Of a DNA stretch of 64,000 nucleotides, positions 42,975-51,127 are shown piece by piece. The notes below the pieces were generated by a model that made no database searches, was not told the origin of the DNA, and saw nothing but the letters and a program-made list of their open reading frames with translations. The position numbers were made by a program, and so were the translations under genes. Source of the stretch: Rhizobiaceae bacterium (lineage in GTDB: Bacteria; Pseudomonadota; Alphaproteobacteria; Rhizobiales; Rhizobiaceae); the NCBI GenBank assembly GCA_019635795.1, contig JAHBYV010000004.1, forward strand, positions 124,001 to 188,000, in the 5' to 3' direction. Each line of letters begins with the position of its first letter. Within the stretch, counting starts at the first letter, position 1.

Positions 42975-43897
42975 TGTCCCAGTCCAGATTTTCGCGCCTT
43001 CCTGATCTTGGAGACCGCATCAAGGTTTCTTTCGAGTTCTTTCCGCCCAAATCCGATGAAATGGAAACGCGGCTTTGGGAGACTGTGAAGCGCCTTGAAC
43101 CGCTTGATCCGCATTTTGTTTCGGTCACGTATGGGGCAGGAGGCACCACACGAGAACGAACGGCTAGAACGGTCGGTCGTATTCTGGCCGAAACAACTCT
43201 TTCGCCGGCAGCGCACTTGACCTGCATTGACGCCACGCGCGATGAGGTCGATGCCGTTATCCGGCAGTTTGTTGATCTGGGCGTCAAGCGGTTCGTGGCG
43301 CTTCGTGGCGACCCGGCATCTGGAGTTGGCACGCGCTATCAGCCGCACGAAGGTGGGTATACCAATGGTGCAGACATGGTTGGCGCCATTGCCAGGCATG
43401 GAAATTTCGATATTTCCGTTTCTGCCTATCCGGAGAAGCATCCGGAAAGCCCGGATTTTGCGACAGATATTGATATGCTCAAGCGCAAGGTTGATAGCGG
43501 CGCTACGCGGGCGATTACTCAGTTCTTCTTTGACAACGATATTTATGAGCGTTTTGTCGAGCGTGTGCGCAGGGCAGGGATTTATATCCCGATCGTGCCC
43601 GGCATATTGCCCGTGCATAATATCAAGCAGGTTGGGAATTTCTCAGCGCGCGCAGGTGCTCACGTGCCTGCCTGGCTGCTGGAACGCTTTGACGGGTTGG
43701 AAAACGACCCTCAGACACACATGCTTGTGGCCGCGGCAGTGGCTGCGGAGCAGGTGCTTGACCTTATCGAGCGCGGCGTGGGCGATTTCCATTTTTACAC
43801 CATGAATCGTGCCGATCTGGCATTTGCGATCTGCCATATGATTGGAGTCAGGCCGAAGCCGAACCGTGTTGGCGATCTGACTTCGGCTGCTGCATAG
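42974..43897 (+). CDS. metF: 5,10-methylenetetrahydrofolate reductase
   Basis: A 307-residue FAD enzyme that reduces methylene-THF to methyl-THF for methionine synthesis. The opening VSFEFFPPKS holds the conserved catalytic glutamate. LRGDP, DISVSAYPEKHPES and ITQFFFDNDIY are the family FAD and folate segments. Length matches bacterial MetF. It is the second gene of a two-gene operon with the ArsR-methyltransferase and is followed by a strong hairpin. Confidence 0.95.
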   Translation: MSQSRFSRLPDLGDRIKVSFEFFPPKSDEMETRLWETVKRLEPLDPHFVSVTYGAGGTTRERTARTVGRILAETTLSPAAHLTCIDATRDEVDAVIRQFVDLGVKRFVALRGDPASGVGTRYQPHEGGYTNGADMVGAIARHGNFDISVSAYPEKHPESPDFATDIDMLKRKVDSGATRAITQFFFDNDIYERFVERVRRAGIYIPIVPGILPVHNIKQVGNFSARAGAHVPAWLLERFDGLENDPQTHMLVAAAVAAEQVLDLIERGVGDFHFYTMNRADLAFAICHMIGVRPKPNRVGDLTSAAA

Positions 43898-43908
43898 TCA
43901 CGGAACGA

Positions 43909-43939
43909 CGAAAGGCCGGGTGATTGACCCGGCCTTTCG
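43909..43939 (+). terminator. Hairpin terminator of metF
   Basis: A perfect 13-bp stem (CGAAAGGCCGGGT / ACCCGGCCTTTCG) with a GATTG loop, 11 bases after the metF stop. The T-run after it is weak, but the A/T ends of the stem make it usable on both strands. The 28-codon gene on the opposite strand ends 38 bases away. Confidence 0.75.
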
Positions 43940-43977
43940 CAATCTTCTGTGCCTGAGAAGTCAAGCTGCCTTTGGGG

Positions 43978-44064
43978 CTAGGGCAGGACACCCATTATAA
44001 GCGCGCCTACAAAAGCGAAAGCAGCACAAAACATGATAGCGTTTAGTGGCCTTGTAAGTCCCAT
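43978..44064 (-). CDS. Small hydrophobic membrane peptide (28 aa)
   Basis: A short open reading frame of 28 codons. It begins MGLTRPLNA, continues as a single hydrophobic membrane segment with Phe/Ala/Gly (IMFCAAFAFVGALIMG) and ends in VLP. A near-perfect ribosome site GAGGAGG lies 7 bases before the ATG, much stronger than at most genes here, and the reading frame ends before a terminator-like hairpin. The N-terminus is basic, so an N-in orientation is likely. No family was recognised with certainty; it is a candidate conserved small membrane protein. Earlier in-frame codons (up to 44163) are polar and lack a ribosome site. Confidence 0.6.
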   Translation of the reverse strand: MGLTRPLNAIMFCAAFAFVGALIMGVLP

Positions 44065-44350
44065 GCATAGCCTCCTCAACCAAAGAGCTATTGGTGTGAG
44101 TCTAAGGCAGTTTGCGTCTCCGGCAAGCGTAAATTTTGCTGCATTGCGACAAGTCTGTGACAAAAGCGACCTTATTCAGGCGGTTTTGTGAGTAGTTCCA
44201 AGAACATAACAGACCGAAACATTCTGTGAAAAAAATTTTGATCAACCGATCAAACTGAACCAGATCGGGCAAATTCGTCGTCATTGGCGGGCAGGTTTCT
44301 TCAAATCCAAAAAACAAATAGGCTCTCTGGCGCAGGACACGAGGTCGCCA
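44065..44350. other. Intergenic leader upstream of the PLP decarboxylase gene
   Basis: The 286 bases hold the divergent promoters of the small peptide gene and the decarboxylase. An AT-rich tract lies at 44226-44240, next to the perfect palindrome TTTGATC-AACC-GATCAAA. The distance from that palindrome to the decarboxylase start (about 100 bases) leaves room for a structured mRNA leader. I could not establish a known riboregulator by eye. Confidence 0.35.
44237..44254. promoter_or_regulatory. Perfect palindrome TTTGATC-N4-GATCAAA
   Basis: Seven-base arms (44237-44243 and 44248-44254) are exact inverted copies with an AACC spacer, about 97 bases upstream of the decarboxylase start. It follows an A7-T4 tract. 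It is likely a transcription factor site or a small hairpin; the binding protein is unknown. Confidence 0.4.
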
Positions 44351-45592
44351 ATGAAGAGATTCGAAAACGCACGCGAAGCAGCTCTGACGCTGCGGCCGGA
44401 TGTTCCGGTTTACTGCTTCAGACCGGATGTGCTGAAAGCCGACGCTCGCCGCTTTATGGGCATGTTTCCCGGACGAACAGCATATGCCGTCAAGACAAAT
44501 GGTGAGGAATTAGTCTTGCGAACCTTGGCGCAAGCAGGCGTATCGATGTTTGATGTTGCCTCGCCCGGTGAGTTTGAAGCGGTACGTGCGGTCTCGCCTG
44601 ATGCCGAGATGATCTATATGCACCCGGTCAAGGCTCAGTCGGACATTCGGCTGGCCCTGGAAACCTACGGAATTCGGGTACTTGCAGTCGATCACGAGGA
44701 CGAGGTCGCCAAATTGACGCCAATCGTCAGGGCTCTCGACATTGATCCAGCTTCAATTACCGTTTTCGTTCGCATCCAGACGAAGGGACACGCCGCCTAC
44801 GAGCTTTCAAAGAAGTTTGGCGCCAGTCCATCTCACGCGGTTGAAATTGGCGAACGTTTGAACAGGATTGGCTACAGGGTGGGGCTTTGCTTCCATGTTG
44901 GCAGCCAAATCGAAGATCCCGACACCTATGAGCGCGCTTTGGCGTCGGCAGATTGGGTGAGAAACAGAATGAGCTTCGACCTTGCGGGTCTGGATGTTGG
45001 AGGCGGGTTTCCGGCTGATTATGGGCACGACCCAAACAGCAGGAAGCCACCAATGCCTGAACTGGGACAATTGATGTCACGGCTGCGCGGAGATCTGAAG
45101 GAGTACGGTTTTGAGGGCCTGCCGCTGGTGGCAGAGCCGGGGCGGGTCATAGTGGCTCGCGCATTTTCACTTATCGTGCGCGTGCTCTTGCGCAAAGGCC
45201 GTCGCCTTTACATCAATGACGGCATATGGGCTTCGCTATCGGATAGCTGGACAGGCAAGATAACTCTGCCAGCGCGCTACATTCCCGATCCAGCCATCAA
45301 GAGCCGCGCGGGAGAGGCGAGTAAGATCGTTCCCTTCCGGGTTTGCGGCGCTACATGCGATTCAGTCGACATACTTTCCCGGCCGTTCTGGCTGCCTGAA
45401 AGCGTTCATACCGGGGACTGGATCGAGATAGGGCACATTGGTGCCTATTCTCTTTCCCTGCGTACGCGATTCAACGGCTTTTACCCGGACACCTTTGTTG
45501 AAGTGGCAACGCCATTTGAAGATGGCGAGGCTCCCGAAGGTTTCGCAAGCCTTGAGACGATGGCTGGAGCGACGGATTTGCCGTCGAGCTGA
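44351..45592 (+). CDS. Fold-III PLP-dependent decarboxylase (ornithine/lysine decarboxylase family)
   Basis: A 413-residue alanine-racemase-fold decarboxylase. PLP Schiff-base Lys48 lies in AYAVKTN, the phosphate-binding glycines in GLDVGGGFPADYG, the EPGR motif in LVAEPGRVIVARA, and the subunit-exchanged active-site Cys336-Asp337 in CGATCDSVD. The substrate is probably ornithine or lysine (polyamine synthesis), or carboxynorspermidine-like compounds; motifs do not separate these. It is preceded by the sequence ACGAGGTCGCC as ribosome site and converges, 7 bases apart, with the MltB-type gene. Confidence 0.85.
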   Translation: MKRFENAREAALTLRPDVPVYCFRPDVLKADARRFMGMFPGRTAYAVKTNGEELVLRTLAQAGVSMFDVASPGEFEAVRAVSPDAEMIYMHPVKAQSDIRLALETYGIRVLAVDHEDEVAKLTPIVRALDIDPASITVFVRIQTKGHAAYELSKKFGASPSHAVEIGERLNRIGYRVGLCFHVGSQIEDPDTYERALASADWVRNRMSFDLAGLDVGGGFPADYGHDPNSRKPPMPELGQLMSRLRGDLKEYGFEGLPLVAEPGRVIVARAFSLIVRVLLRKGRRLYINDGIWASLSDSWTGKITLPARYIPDPAIKSRAGEASKIVPFRVCGATCDSVDILSRPFWLPESVHTGDWIEIGHIGAYSLSLRTRFNGFYPDTFVEVATPFEDGEAPEGFASLETMAGATDLPSS

Positions 45593-45599
45593 GCGGCCT

Positions 45600-46799
45600 T
45601 TACAGGCTGCTGAGCAATTGGCGGGTCGGCCATCCATCAACGATGAGACCGAGGCGAATTTGCTCCTGTCTCACCGCCTCGCGGGTGTTGGTCCCCAACA
45701 CCCCGTCTACTGAGCCGACATTGTAACCTCGCTCTTCAAGCTTGGTTTGCAGCGCCTTCATTTCTTCAAAGCTGAGACTGTCCCCGGACTGTCTCTTCTC
45801 AAATGGCGGCGCGCCTGCCAACTGAGCGGCGAGATTGGCGGCTGTCAGCGTGTAGGTTCCAGATTGGTTCCACTGCAAATAGACGTCATAGTTATCGTAG
45901 CTCAGAAAAGCCGGCCCCTGATGGCCCATGGGGAGAACAAGCCCGGCCTTCAAGCCATTGTCGCGAATGGGGGAGCCATCCCGGTTGGTGATTCCCCATT
46001 TAATCCACTGCGAAACCGGCAGTTTGTTTTCCCTGCCAGTCTGCTCCCAAGGGAGGGTGTCAGGCACCCGCACTTCTTCGATCCAAGGCTCACCGCGCTT
46101 CCACCCACGGGAAAGGATCTTGTTCGCTGTAGTCATGATGACATCGGCGGGGCTATTGCGAAGGTCAATGATGCCATTGCCGTCGCCATCGATGCCACGC
46201 AACAGGTAGTCAGACGGCAATATCTGCGTTTGTCCGACCTCGCCCGCCCATGCGCCCTTGACATCAACCGGCAATGTGCCGCTGTCGAAAAGCTTGAGCA
46301 ACGGTATGATCTGCGGGCGGAAAAGCGTAGGTCTGCGGCAATCATGCGCTAGTGTTACAAGCGCGTTCAGCGTTCCGAAATTGCCTTGGACCGCACCGAA
46401 ATCGGTTTCAAGCGCCCAAAAGGCAGCTATTACTGGCCCCGGCACACCGAATTCAGCTTCGGCTCGCGAAAATACATCAGCATATTTCTTGAGATTCGCC
46501 GCACCTTGCTTGAGGCGATAGGCTGAGATCATACGCTCAGAAAATTGCAGGAAGTTTTGTGAGAAAACGCCTTGGGAGCGGTCGCGCTTAAGGACTTCCG
46601 GGTCAATCCTCGCATTGTCCAGCGCGGCCAGGCCGGTTGGACCGACGCCTGCCGCTTGTGCTTCCTCGTGCACGGCTGCTTTCCATGCAGAAAATTCCCC
46701 GCCGCATTCTTGCGCGTAGGCGAGGGAGGTTGAGCCCAGCAAGACAAGAGCAATTGCGCCCGCGCGGCGGGCAACCGAGGATCGAAGCATTATACGCAT
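45600..46799 (-). CDS. Lytic murein transglycosylase (MltB/SLT_2 type) with peptidoglycan-binding domain
   Basis: A protein of about 399 residues with a signal peptide ending at SLAYA-QE. The SLT_2 domain (about residues 35-330) has the catalytic region AAFWALETDFG (Glu) and QILPSDYLLRGIDGDGNG. A C-terminal PG_binding_1 repeat contains KLEERGYNVGSVDGVLGTNT. No lipobox is seen, so it is a soluble periplasmic enzyme. The start is placed at ATG 46799, giving a normal signal peptide; the reading frame continues upstream to a TTG at 46877. It is downstream of the GH25 gene on the same strand. Confidence 0.9.
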   Translation of the reverse strand: MRIMLRSSVARRAGAIALVLLGSTSLAYAQECGGEFSAWKAAVHEEAQAAGVGPTGLAALDNARIDPEVLKRDRSQGVFSQNFLQFSERMISAYRLKQGAANLKKYADVFSRAEAEFGVPGPVIAAFWALETDFGAVQGNFGTLNALVTLAHDCRRPTLFRPQIIPLLKLFDSGTLPVDVKGAWAGEVGQTQILPSDYLLRGIDGDGNGIIDLRNSPADVIMTTANKILSRGWKRGEPWIEEVRVPDTLPWEQTGRENKLPVSQWIKWGITNRDGSPIRDNGLKAGLVLPMGHQGPAFLSYDNYDVYLQWNQSGTYTLTAANLAAQLAGAPPFEKRQSGDSLSFEEMKALQTKLEERGYNVGSVDGVLGTNTREAVRQEQIRLGLIVDGWPTRQLLSSL

Positions 46800-46895
46800 G
46801 GTGCGGCTGTTGCCCGGCACTTTCGTCAAAAATGTGATCGAACAGATGCATGGCAGCCATGCAAGAGTTCGGACCAAATGACCGTTAATTATTTG

Positions 46896-47723
46896 TCAAT
46901 GCGCGTTCTGTGCGACCCACTGCTTCCACTCGCGGTGTGTCCCGTTGAAAACGTTGATATCGACCTTGCCTCGAATTCCGGGAACAACGCCTGTTCCGGT
47001 ATATTGCCAGAAGGTGAAGGGGTGGCTGCCGTACTTCTCGCTTGGATGTCCGGCAACTGATCGCAACCAGTACCGATAGCCGTGGAACGTCGAAAGATTG
47101 TTGTCGTCAAAGAAATCGATCGACGTGTAGATAACCGGCTTTTTGCCGTAGTGGCGCTCCACGATATCGAGAAATATCTTCATTTCGCGCCTCACTGTTT
47201 CGGCTGGCGGACGAAGCTTGCAGCTGGGTGAATCCGGGTTCCACTCCATGTCCAGAATTGGCGGCAGGGCGCCTTTTTCGCGTGGAACGTTGCGGATGAA
47301 CCAGGCTGCCTGTTCAGCGGCAGGGCGACAGAAATAATAGAAATGATAAGCGCCTCGCGGAACACCGGCAGCGCGTGCGTTGTTCCAGTGTTCACGGAAC
47401 TTGTCATCCACGCGGTCGCCGCCTTCTGTGGCCTTGATGAACGCGAATGAAATTCCAGCTTCGCGCGCTGCCTGCCAGTCAACATGCGGCTGATATTTGG
47501 AAACATCCGTGCCGTGAACCGCATATTCCCAAGGGGTCCGTGCCTGCCATTCATGTGGGTCAGTGTCGCCAAAGCGCGGGAACGTTTTTGCAATACTGCC
47601 CGTCACAGGTCCAGCGACAGCGCTGTATTTTCCGTCCGGCATCATGTCGTCGACGGTCGAACACGCGCAAAGTGCGCCTGCGGCCAAGAGAATGCCAAAC
47701 TTCCAGACTGAGTTGAGCGGCAT
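46896..47723 (-). CDS. GH25 lysozyme-like muramidase lipoprotein
   Basis: A 275-residue lipoprotein (signal with L18-C-A-C21) followed by a glycoside hydrolase family 25 barrel. The barrel begins at HGTDVSKYQPHVDW (Asp73), and the conserved acidic pair DME is at 158-160 (PPILDMEWNP). YTGTGVVPGIRGKVDINVFNG closes the domain, as in Chalaropsis-type lysozymes. It would cut the beta-1,4 bond of peptidoglycan from the outer membrane. It lies 96 bases before the MltB gene and is divergent from the TerB-DnaJ gene. Confidence 0.9.
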   Translation of the reverse strand: MPLNSVWKFGILLAAGALCACSTVDDMMPDGKYSAVAGPVTGSIAKTFPRFGDTDPHEWQARTPWEYAVHGTDVSKYQPHVDWQAAREAGISFAFIKATEGGDRVDDKFREHWNNARAAGVPRGAYHFYYFCRPAAEQAAWFIRNVPREKGALPPILDMEWNPDSPSCKLRPPAETVRREMKIFLDIVERHYGKKPVIYTSIDFFDDNNLSTFHGYRYWLRSVAGHPSEKYGSHPFTFWQYTGTGVVPGIRGKVDINVFNGTHREWKQWVAQNAH

Positions 47724-47857
47724 GCCGTCCCCGAAACCTAACCAGAACCATTATGCAATTTTTGCGCCGCAAAGTCACGGACACATCAATGGGGTTATGC
47801 AGCGCTTATGGTTGATTTTGCGTTGACGTCGTTGCGGTTGGTTCTATGAAGGCCGTT

Positions 47858-48577
47858 ATGTCGATTTGGCAAAGACTCGGCGAGTTCGCCTCTAAAATTT
47901 CTACTGCCGTACGCAGTGGCGCTTCGTCGGTGGTTTCTTCCGTTCGAACCACGTTTGGCGGTGATCCGGAGTTGCGCCGCAAGGTTGCATTTTCCGTTGC
48001 CATGATTGCCCTTTCGGCGAAGATGGCAAAGGCAGACGGCGTGGTGACGCAAGACGAAATTCGTGCGTTTCACGAAATATTCTCCGCTCCCGATCATGAG
48101 TTGCGCAATGTGGCGCGGCTTTATGATCTCGCGCAGGCCGATACTGCCGGTTTCGAAGCCTATGCAGCCCAAGCGGCGCGGTTATGCGGATCGGGCGAGT
48201 CCAATTGCGTCGTTCTGGAGGATATTCTGGATGGCTTGTTCCATATCGCCAAGGCTGACGGTGTGCTGCATGAAAGAGAACACCGCTTTCTTCATAGAAT
48301 AGCTGAGATTTTTGAGATTGGTGAAGACCATTATCGGACAATCGTGGCACGCCATCTCGATCTGGGGGAGGCGGACCCCTATGTCGTTCTTGGCGTTAGC
48401 CGTGGCAAATCCTTCGCGGAAATACGTTCAGCCTACCGAAAACTTGTTGCGGAAAACCATCCTGACCGGCTGATTGGCCGGGGGATGCCAGAGGAGTTCG
48501 TTGCAATCGCCACGAGGCGGCTATCTGCAATTAACGCAGCGTTTGAACTGATTGAGCGGGAACTGAAGCCAGCATGA
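47858..48577 (+). CDS. TerB-DnaJ (DjlA-like) co-chaperone
   Basis: A 239-residue protein. A TerB-like helical domain spans about residues 40-165 (MAKADGVVTQDEIRAF and AKADGVLHEREHRFL repeats). A C-terminal J-domain (about 175-239) has an intact HPD motif (ENHPDRL). This arrangement matches DjlA, but no membrane anchor is obvious. It stimulates DnaK in general; the client here is unknown. The start at the second ATG (MSIWQRLGEF) has AAGG upstream; the ATG at 47846 is possible. The stop overlaps the amidase start (ATGA), showing co-translation. Confidence 0.85.
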   Translation: MSIWQRLGEFASKISTAVRSGASSVVSSVRTTFGGDPELRRKVAFSVAMIALSAKMAKADGVVTQDEIRAFHEIFSAPDHELRNVARLYDLAQADTAGFEAYAAQAARLCGSGESNCVVLEDILDGLFHIAKADGVLHEREHRFLHRIAEIFEIGEDHYRTIVARHLDLGEADPYVVLGVSRGKSFAEIRSAYRKLVAENHPDRLIGRGMPEEFVAIATRRLSAINAAFELIERELKPA

Positions 48578-49350
48578 CGGGACTGATCTGTGAACATTCC
48601 GGTGCGGAATTTCGCGTCTCACCAAATTTCGGGCCGCGTGTCGGTACCAGCAAGCCTGATATGATAATCTTGCATTATACCGGCATGGAATCGGGCAGGG
48701 CGGCTGAGGAATGGCTTTGCAATCCTGTCAGCGAAGTTTCGTCTCATTATATTGTCCATGAGGATGGGCGAATCGTTCAAATGGTGCGGGAGGCGGATCG
48801 CGCATGGCACGCAGGCAAGAGTTCATGGCGCGGCATGGGCGACATAAATTCTCGATCAATTGGAATTGAGATCGTCAATCCGGGTCATGCGTTCGGCTAT
48901 ACCGATTTTGCCGAGGTGCAGATGGCGAGCGTCATCGATTTGTGCACCGGTATTGTGCATCGGCATGGAATTCCGGCTGAACGCGTTCTGGGTCATTCAG
49001 ATATTGCACCGGGTCGCAAGGTCGATCCTGGCGAAAAGTTCGACTGGCGGCGACTCGCGAGGCATGGTTTGGGCCTGTTCGTAGAGCCGGAAGACATCAG
49101 TGGCGGGTCAATATTGCAAGTCGGCGATCAGGGCGAAGATGTGCAGAACTTGCAATCGATGCTGTCGGTGTTTGGCTACGGCGTTGAAATAAGTGCCGAG
49201 TATGATGTTTTGACCGCAACTGTCGTCTCTGCGTTTCAACGACATTTCCGACCTGCCTTGATCAATGGATGCGCCGACGCGTCAACTATCGCAACTTTGA
49301 GGCGATTGTTGCAGGAATTACCTGAGCGCGAAGATTGGGAAGTTGCGTAA
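48574..49350 (+). CDS. N-acetylmuramoyl-L-alanine amidase (Amidase_2) with peptidoglycan-binding domain
   Basis: A 258-residue AmpD/AmiD-type zinc amidase. Ligands H34 (ILHYTG), H141 (VLGHSDIAPG) and D151 (KVDPGEKFDW) are all present, with SSHYIVHEDGRIVQMV between. Residues 185-250 form a PG_binding_1 module. No signal peptide is visible, so it is likely the cytoplasmic AmpD-type enzyme that recycles anhydro-muropeptides, although the PG-binding tail recalls AmiD. It overlaps the TerB-DnaJ gene by 4 bases and precedes rnpB. Confidence 0.9.
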   Translation: MTGLICEHSGAEFRVSPNFGPRVGTSKPDMIILHYTGMESGRAAEEWLCNPVSEVSSHYIVHEDGRIVQMVREADRAWHAGKSSWRGMGDINSRSIGIEIVNPGHAFGYTDFAEVQMASVIDLCTGIVHRHGIPAERVLGHSDIAPGRKVDPGEKFDWRRLARHGLGLFVEPEDISGGSILQVGDQGEDVQNLQSMLSVFGYGVEISAEYDVLTATVVSAFQRHFRPALINGCADASTIATLRRLLQELPEREDWEVA

Positions 49351-49366
49351 AGCGCACCAAACGCAC

Positions 49367-49396
49367 TTGCAAAACATACCCATGCACCCTTAATAC
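49367..49396 (+). promoter_or_regulatory. Promoter of rnpB
   Basis: TTGCAA (49367-49372), an 18-base spacer and TAATAC (49391-49396) form a good sigma-70 promoter. The predicted start about 6 bases further coincides with the 5' end of the RNase P RNA. Confidence 0.65.
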
Positions 49397-49400
49397 GCGG

Positions 49401-49808
49401 TGCCAGCTGGCCGGGCGGCCGCACGCGCAAGCACCGAAAGGTCGCGCGTGAGGAAAGTCCGGGCTCCATGGAACACGGTGCCGGATAACGTCCGGCGGGG
49501 GCGACCCCAGGGATAGTGCCACAGAAATTATACCGCCTGCGCGACCTTCGGGTCACTTGGCAGGCAAGGGTGAAAGGGTGGGGTAAGAGCCCACCGTGCG
49601 GCTGGCAACAGTCCGTAGCAGGGCAAACCCCACCGGGAGCAAAACCGAATAGGGACGGCGCGAGGGGAAACCCTTGGGGCGCGTTTCAGCCCGCCGTCCG
49701 GGTTGGTTGCGTGAGGTGCGTGGTAACGCGCATCCAAGAAGAATGGTCGCCACGTTCCGCCTTGATCGGCGGGGCCATACAAAACCCGGCTTACAGGCCA
49801 GCTGGCGC
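49401..49808 (+). ncRNA. rnpB: RNase P RNA (bacterial type A)
   Basis: The catalytic RNA of ribonuclease P, which matures tRNA 5' ends. The universally conserved element GAGGAAAGTCCGGGCTCC is at 49450-49467, and the ACAGAAA element is at 49521-49527. Closing pairing joins the 5' end (GCCAGCTGG, 49402-49410) to the 3' end (CCAGCTGGC, 49798-49806). AAAACCCGGCTTACAGG precedes the 3' end. Length of about 405 bases is normal for alphaproteobacteria. Exact ends are approximate. Open reading frames on both strands here are chance. Confidence 0.96.
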
Positions 49809-50017
49809 TGATGTCCTGAAAACTGAACTGGAACAAGGAATTACGACATCCGGCTGGATGTTTGAATCAACTTAGAATTTTAACGAATCTTTGTAGCGGT
49901 CGCACGATAATAACCCTTCGTTAGCCTTAATGGAGCATAAAACGCTTTGGATTCGTTAGCGGGTCTTTTCCTGCGTGCGACAACCGTCAAATTTGAGTTG
50001 GATTTTACAGAAAGCTG
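49809..50017 (+). promoter_or_regulatory. Spacer between rnpB and rsmH, likely dcw promoter region with three GANTC sites
   Basis: This 209-base spacer carries GAATC at 49864-49868 and 49885-49889 and GATTC at 49950-49954. These are CcrM-type methylation sites at several times chance density. No mraZ gene or MraZ-type GTG repeats were seen. It should hold the promoter for the whole rsmH-murB cluster; no single promoter could be chosen with confidence. Confidence 0.4.
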
Positions 50018-51124
50018 ATGGCGCACCGTGCGTATGCACATATTGAAGCGGAAATTACTGGCGAGCCTGCTATCGGTGCTAGGCTTGACGTACATCGCTT
50101 GCGCCCAATCAGCGTGGGCGGTGGCACTTTGACGAGCGAACCTGAAGAGTTCCAGCGCCACGTTCCGGTTATGCTTGCCGAAGTGATGGCCGCGCTCGAT
50201 CCATCGCCAGTCGACCTTATTGTGGATGGAACGTTCGGCGCTGGCGGATATTCCCGCGCCATTCTCGATACGGGTTGCAGTGTTGTGGCTTTTGACCGCG
50301 ACCCTGAAGCAATTGCTGCTGGACGGGAGTTGGAGGGTCAGGCGCAGGGGCGTTTGCGCCTCGTTCACGCACCCTTTTCCACGATGGATACGCATGTGGA
50401 ATCTGCCAATGGCGTCGTGCTCGATATTGGTGTTTCGTCCATGCAGCTGGATCAGGCATTGAGGGGATTTTCATTCCGCAACGACGGGCCGCTCGATATG
50501 CGGATGGCGGGTGAGGGCCTTAGCGCTGCAGATGTTGTGAACACTTTCAAGACGGGTGATCTTGCGCGCATCTTCAATTTTCTCGGCGAGGAGAAAAATG
50601 CTGGCCGTTTGGCACGAATGATTGTGGAACGCAGGCAAAAGCGTCCTTTTGAGCGAACCCTCGATCTTGCGGATGCAATCTCGACGCATGTGGGGCGCGG
50701 CGCTAAGGACAAAATTCGCCCGGCAACGCGCGTATTTCAGGCTTTGCGTATATATGTCAACGACGAGCTGGGAGAACTGGCGCGTGCGCTGATTGCTGCT
50801 GAGCGCATTTTGCAGCCGGGCGGCAGGCTTGTAGTTGTTTCCTTTCATTCGCTGGAAGACCGGATCGTCAAGCGCTTCATTTCCGATCGCGGGGAGTCGC
50901 AGGGAGGGTCACGTCATTTGCCGCAGGTCAATGCACGTGTTGCAACTTTTCAGAAAATAGGGGGAGCGGTCTCGCCCGGTGAAGCTGAAGTCGAGGCGAA
51001 CCCGCGCGCTCGTTCGGCAAAATTGCGTTCGGCGATCCGCACGGATGCGCCGCCGAGAACGGCCGATCTTTCAATTTTCGACCTTCCAAAGCTGCCTGAG
51101 CTTCAACGAGCGGTGGAGTTGTGA
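50018..51124 (+). CDS. rsmH: 16S rRNA (cytosine(1402)-N(4))-methyltransferase RsmH
   Basis: The SAM-dependent methyltransferase (MraW) that opens the dcw cluster. Its core starts at residue 48 ([11 protein letters not shown]) with SAM motif [52 protein letters not shown] and the C-terminal [10 protein letters not shown] are classic. At 368 residues it is longer than usual because of a 47-residue N-terminus with no recognised domain. In-frame GTG (50114) or TTG (50129, after GGGCGGTGG) starts would give a typical length, so the true start is uncertain. Confidence 0.93.
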   Translation: MAHRAYAHIEAEITGEPAIGARLDVHRLRPISVGGGTLTSEPEEFQRHVPVMLAEVMAALDPSPVDLIVDGTFGAGGYSRAILDTGCSVVAFDRDPEAIAAGRELEGQAQGRLRLVHAPFSTMDTHVESANGVVLDIGVSSMQLDQALRGFSFRNDGPLDMRMAGEGLSAADVVNTFKTGDLARIFNFLGEEKNAGRLARMIVERRQKRPFERTLDLADAISTHVGRGAKDKIRPATRVFQALRIYVNDELGELARALIAAERILQPGGRLVVVSFHSLEDRIVKRFISDRGESQGGSRHLPQVNARVATFQKIGGAVSPGEAEVEANPRARSAKLRSAIRTDAPPRTADLSIFDLPKLPELQRAVEL

Positions 51125-51127
51125 GCC

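Noticed and set aside
43978-44163. 61-residue version of the small membrane peptide
   Set aside because: The extra 33 residues are polar and without a ribosome site, while GAGGAGG precedes the internal ATG at 44064.
49516-49875. Open frames on both strands between 49516 and 49875
   Set aside because: They lie within rnpB, whose conserved RNA elements and end pairing explain the sequence.
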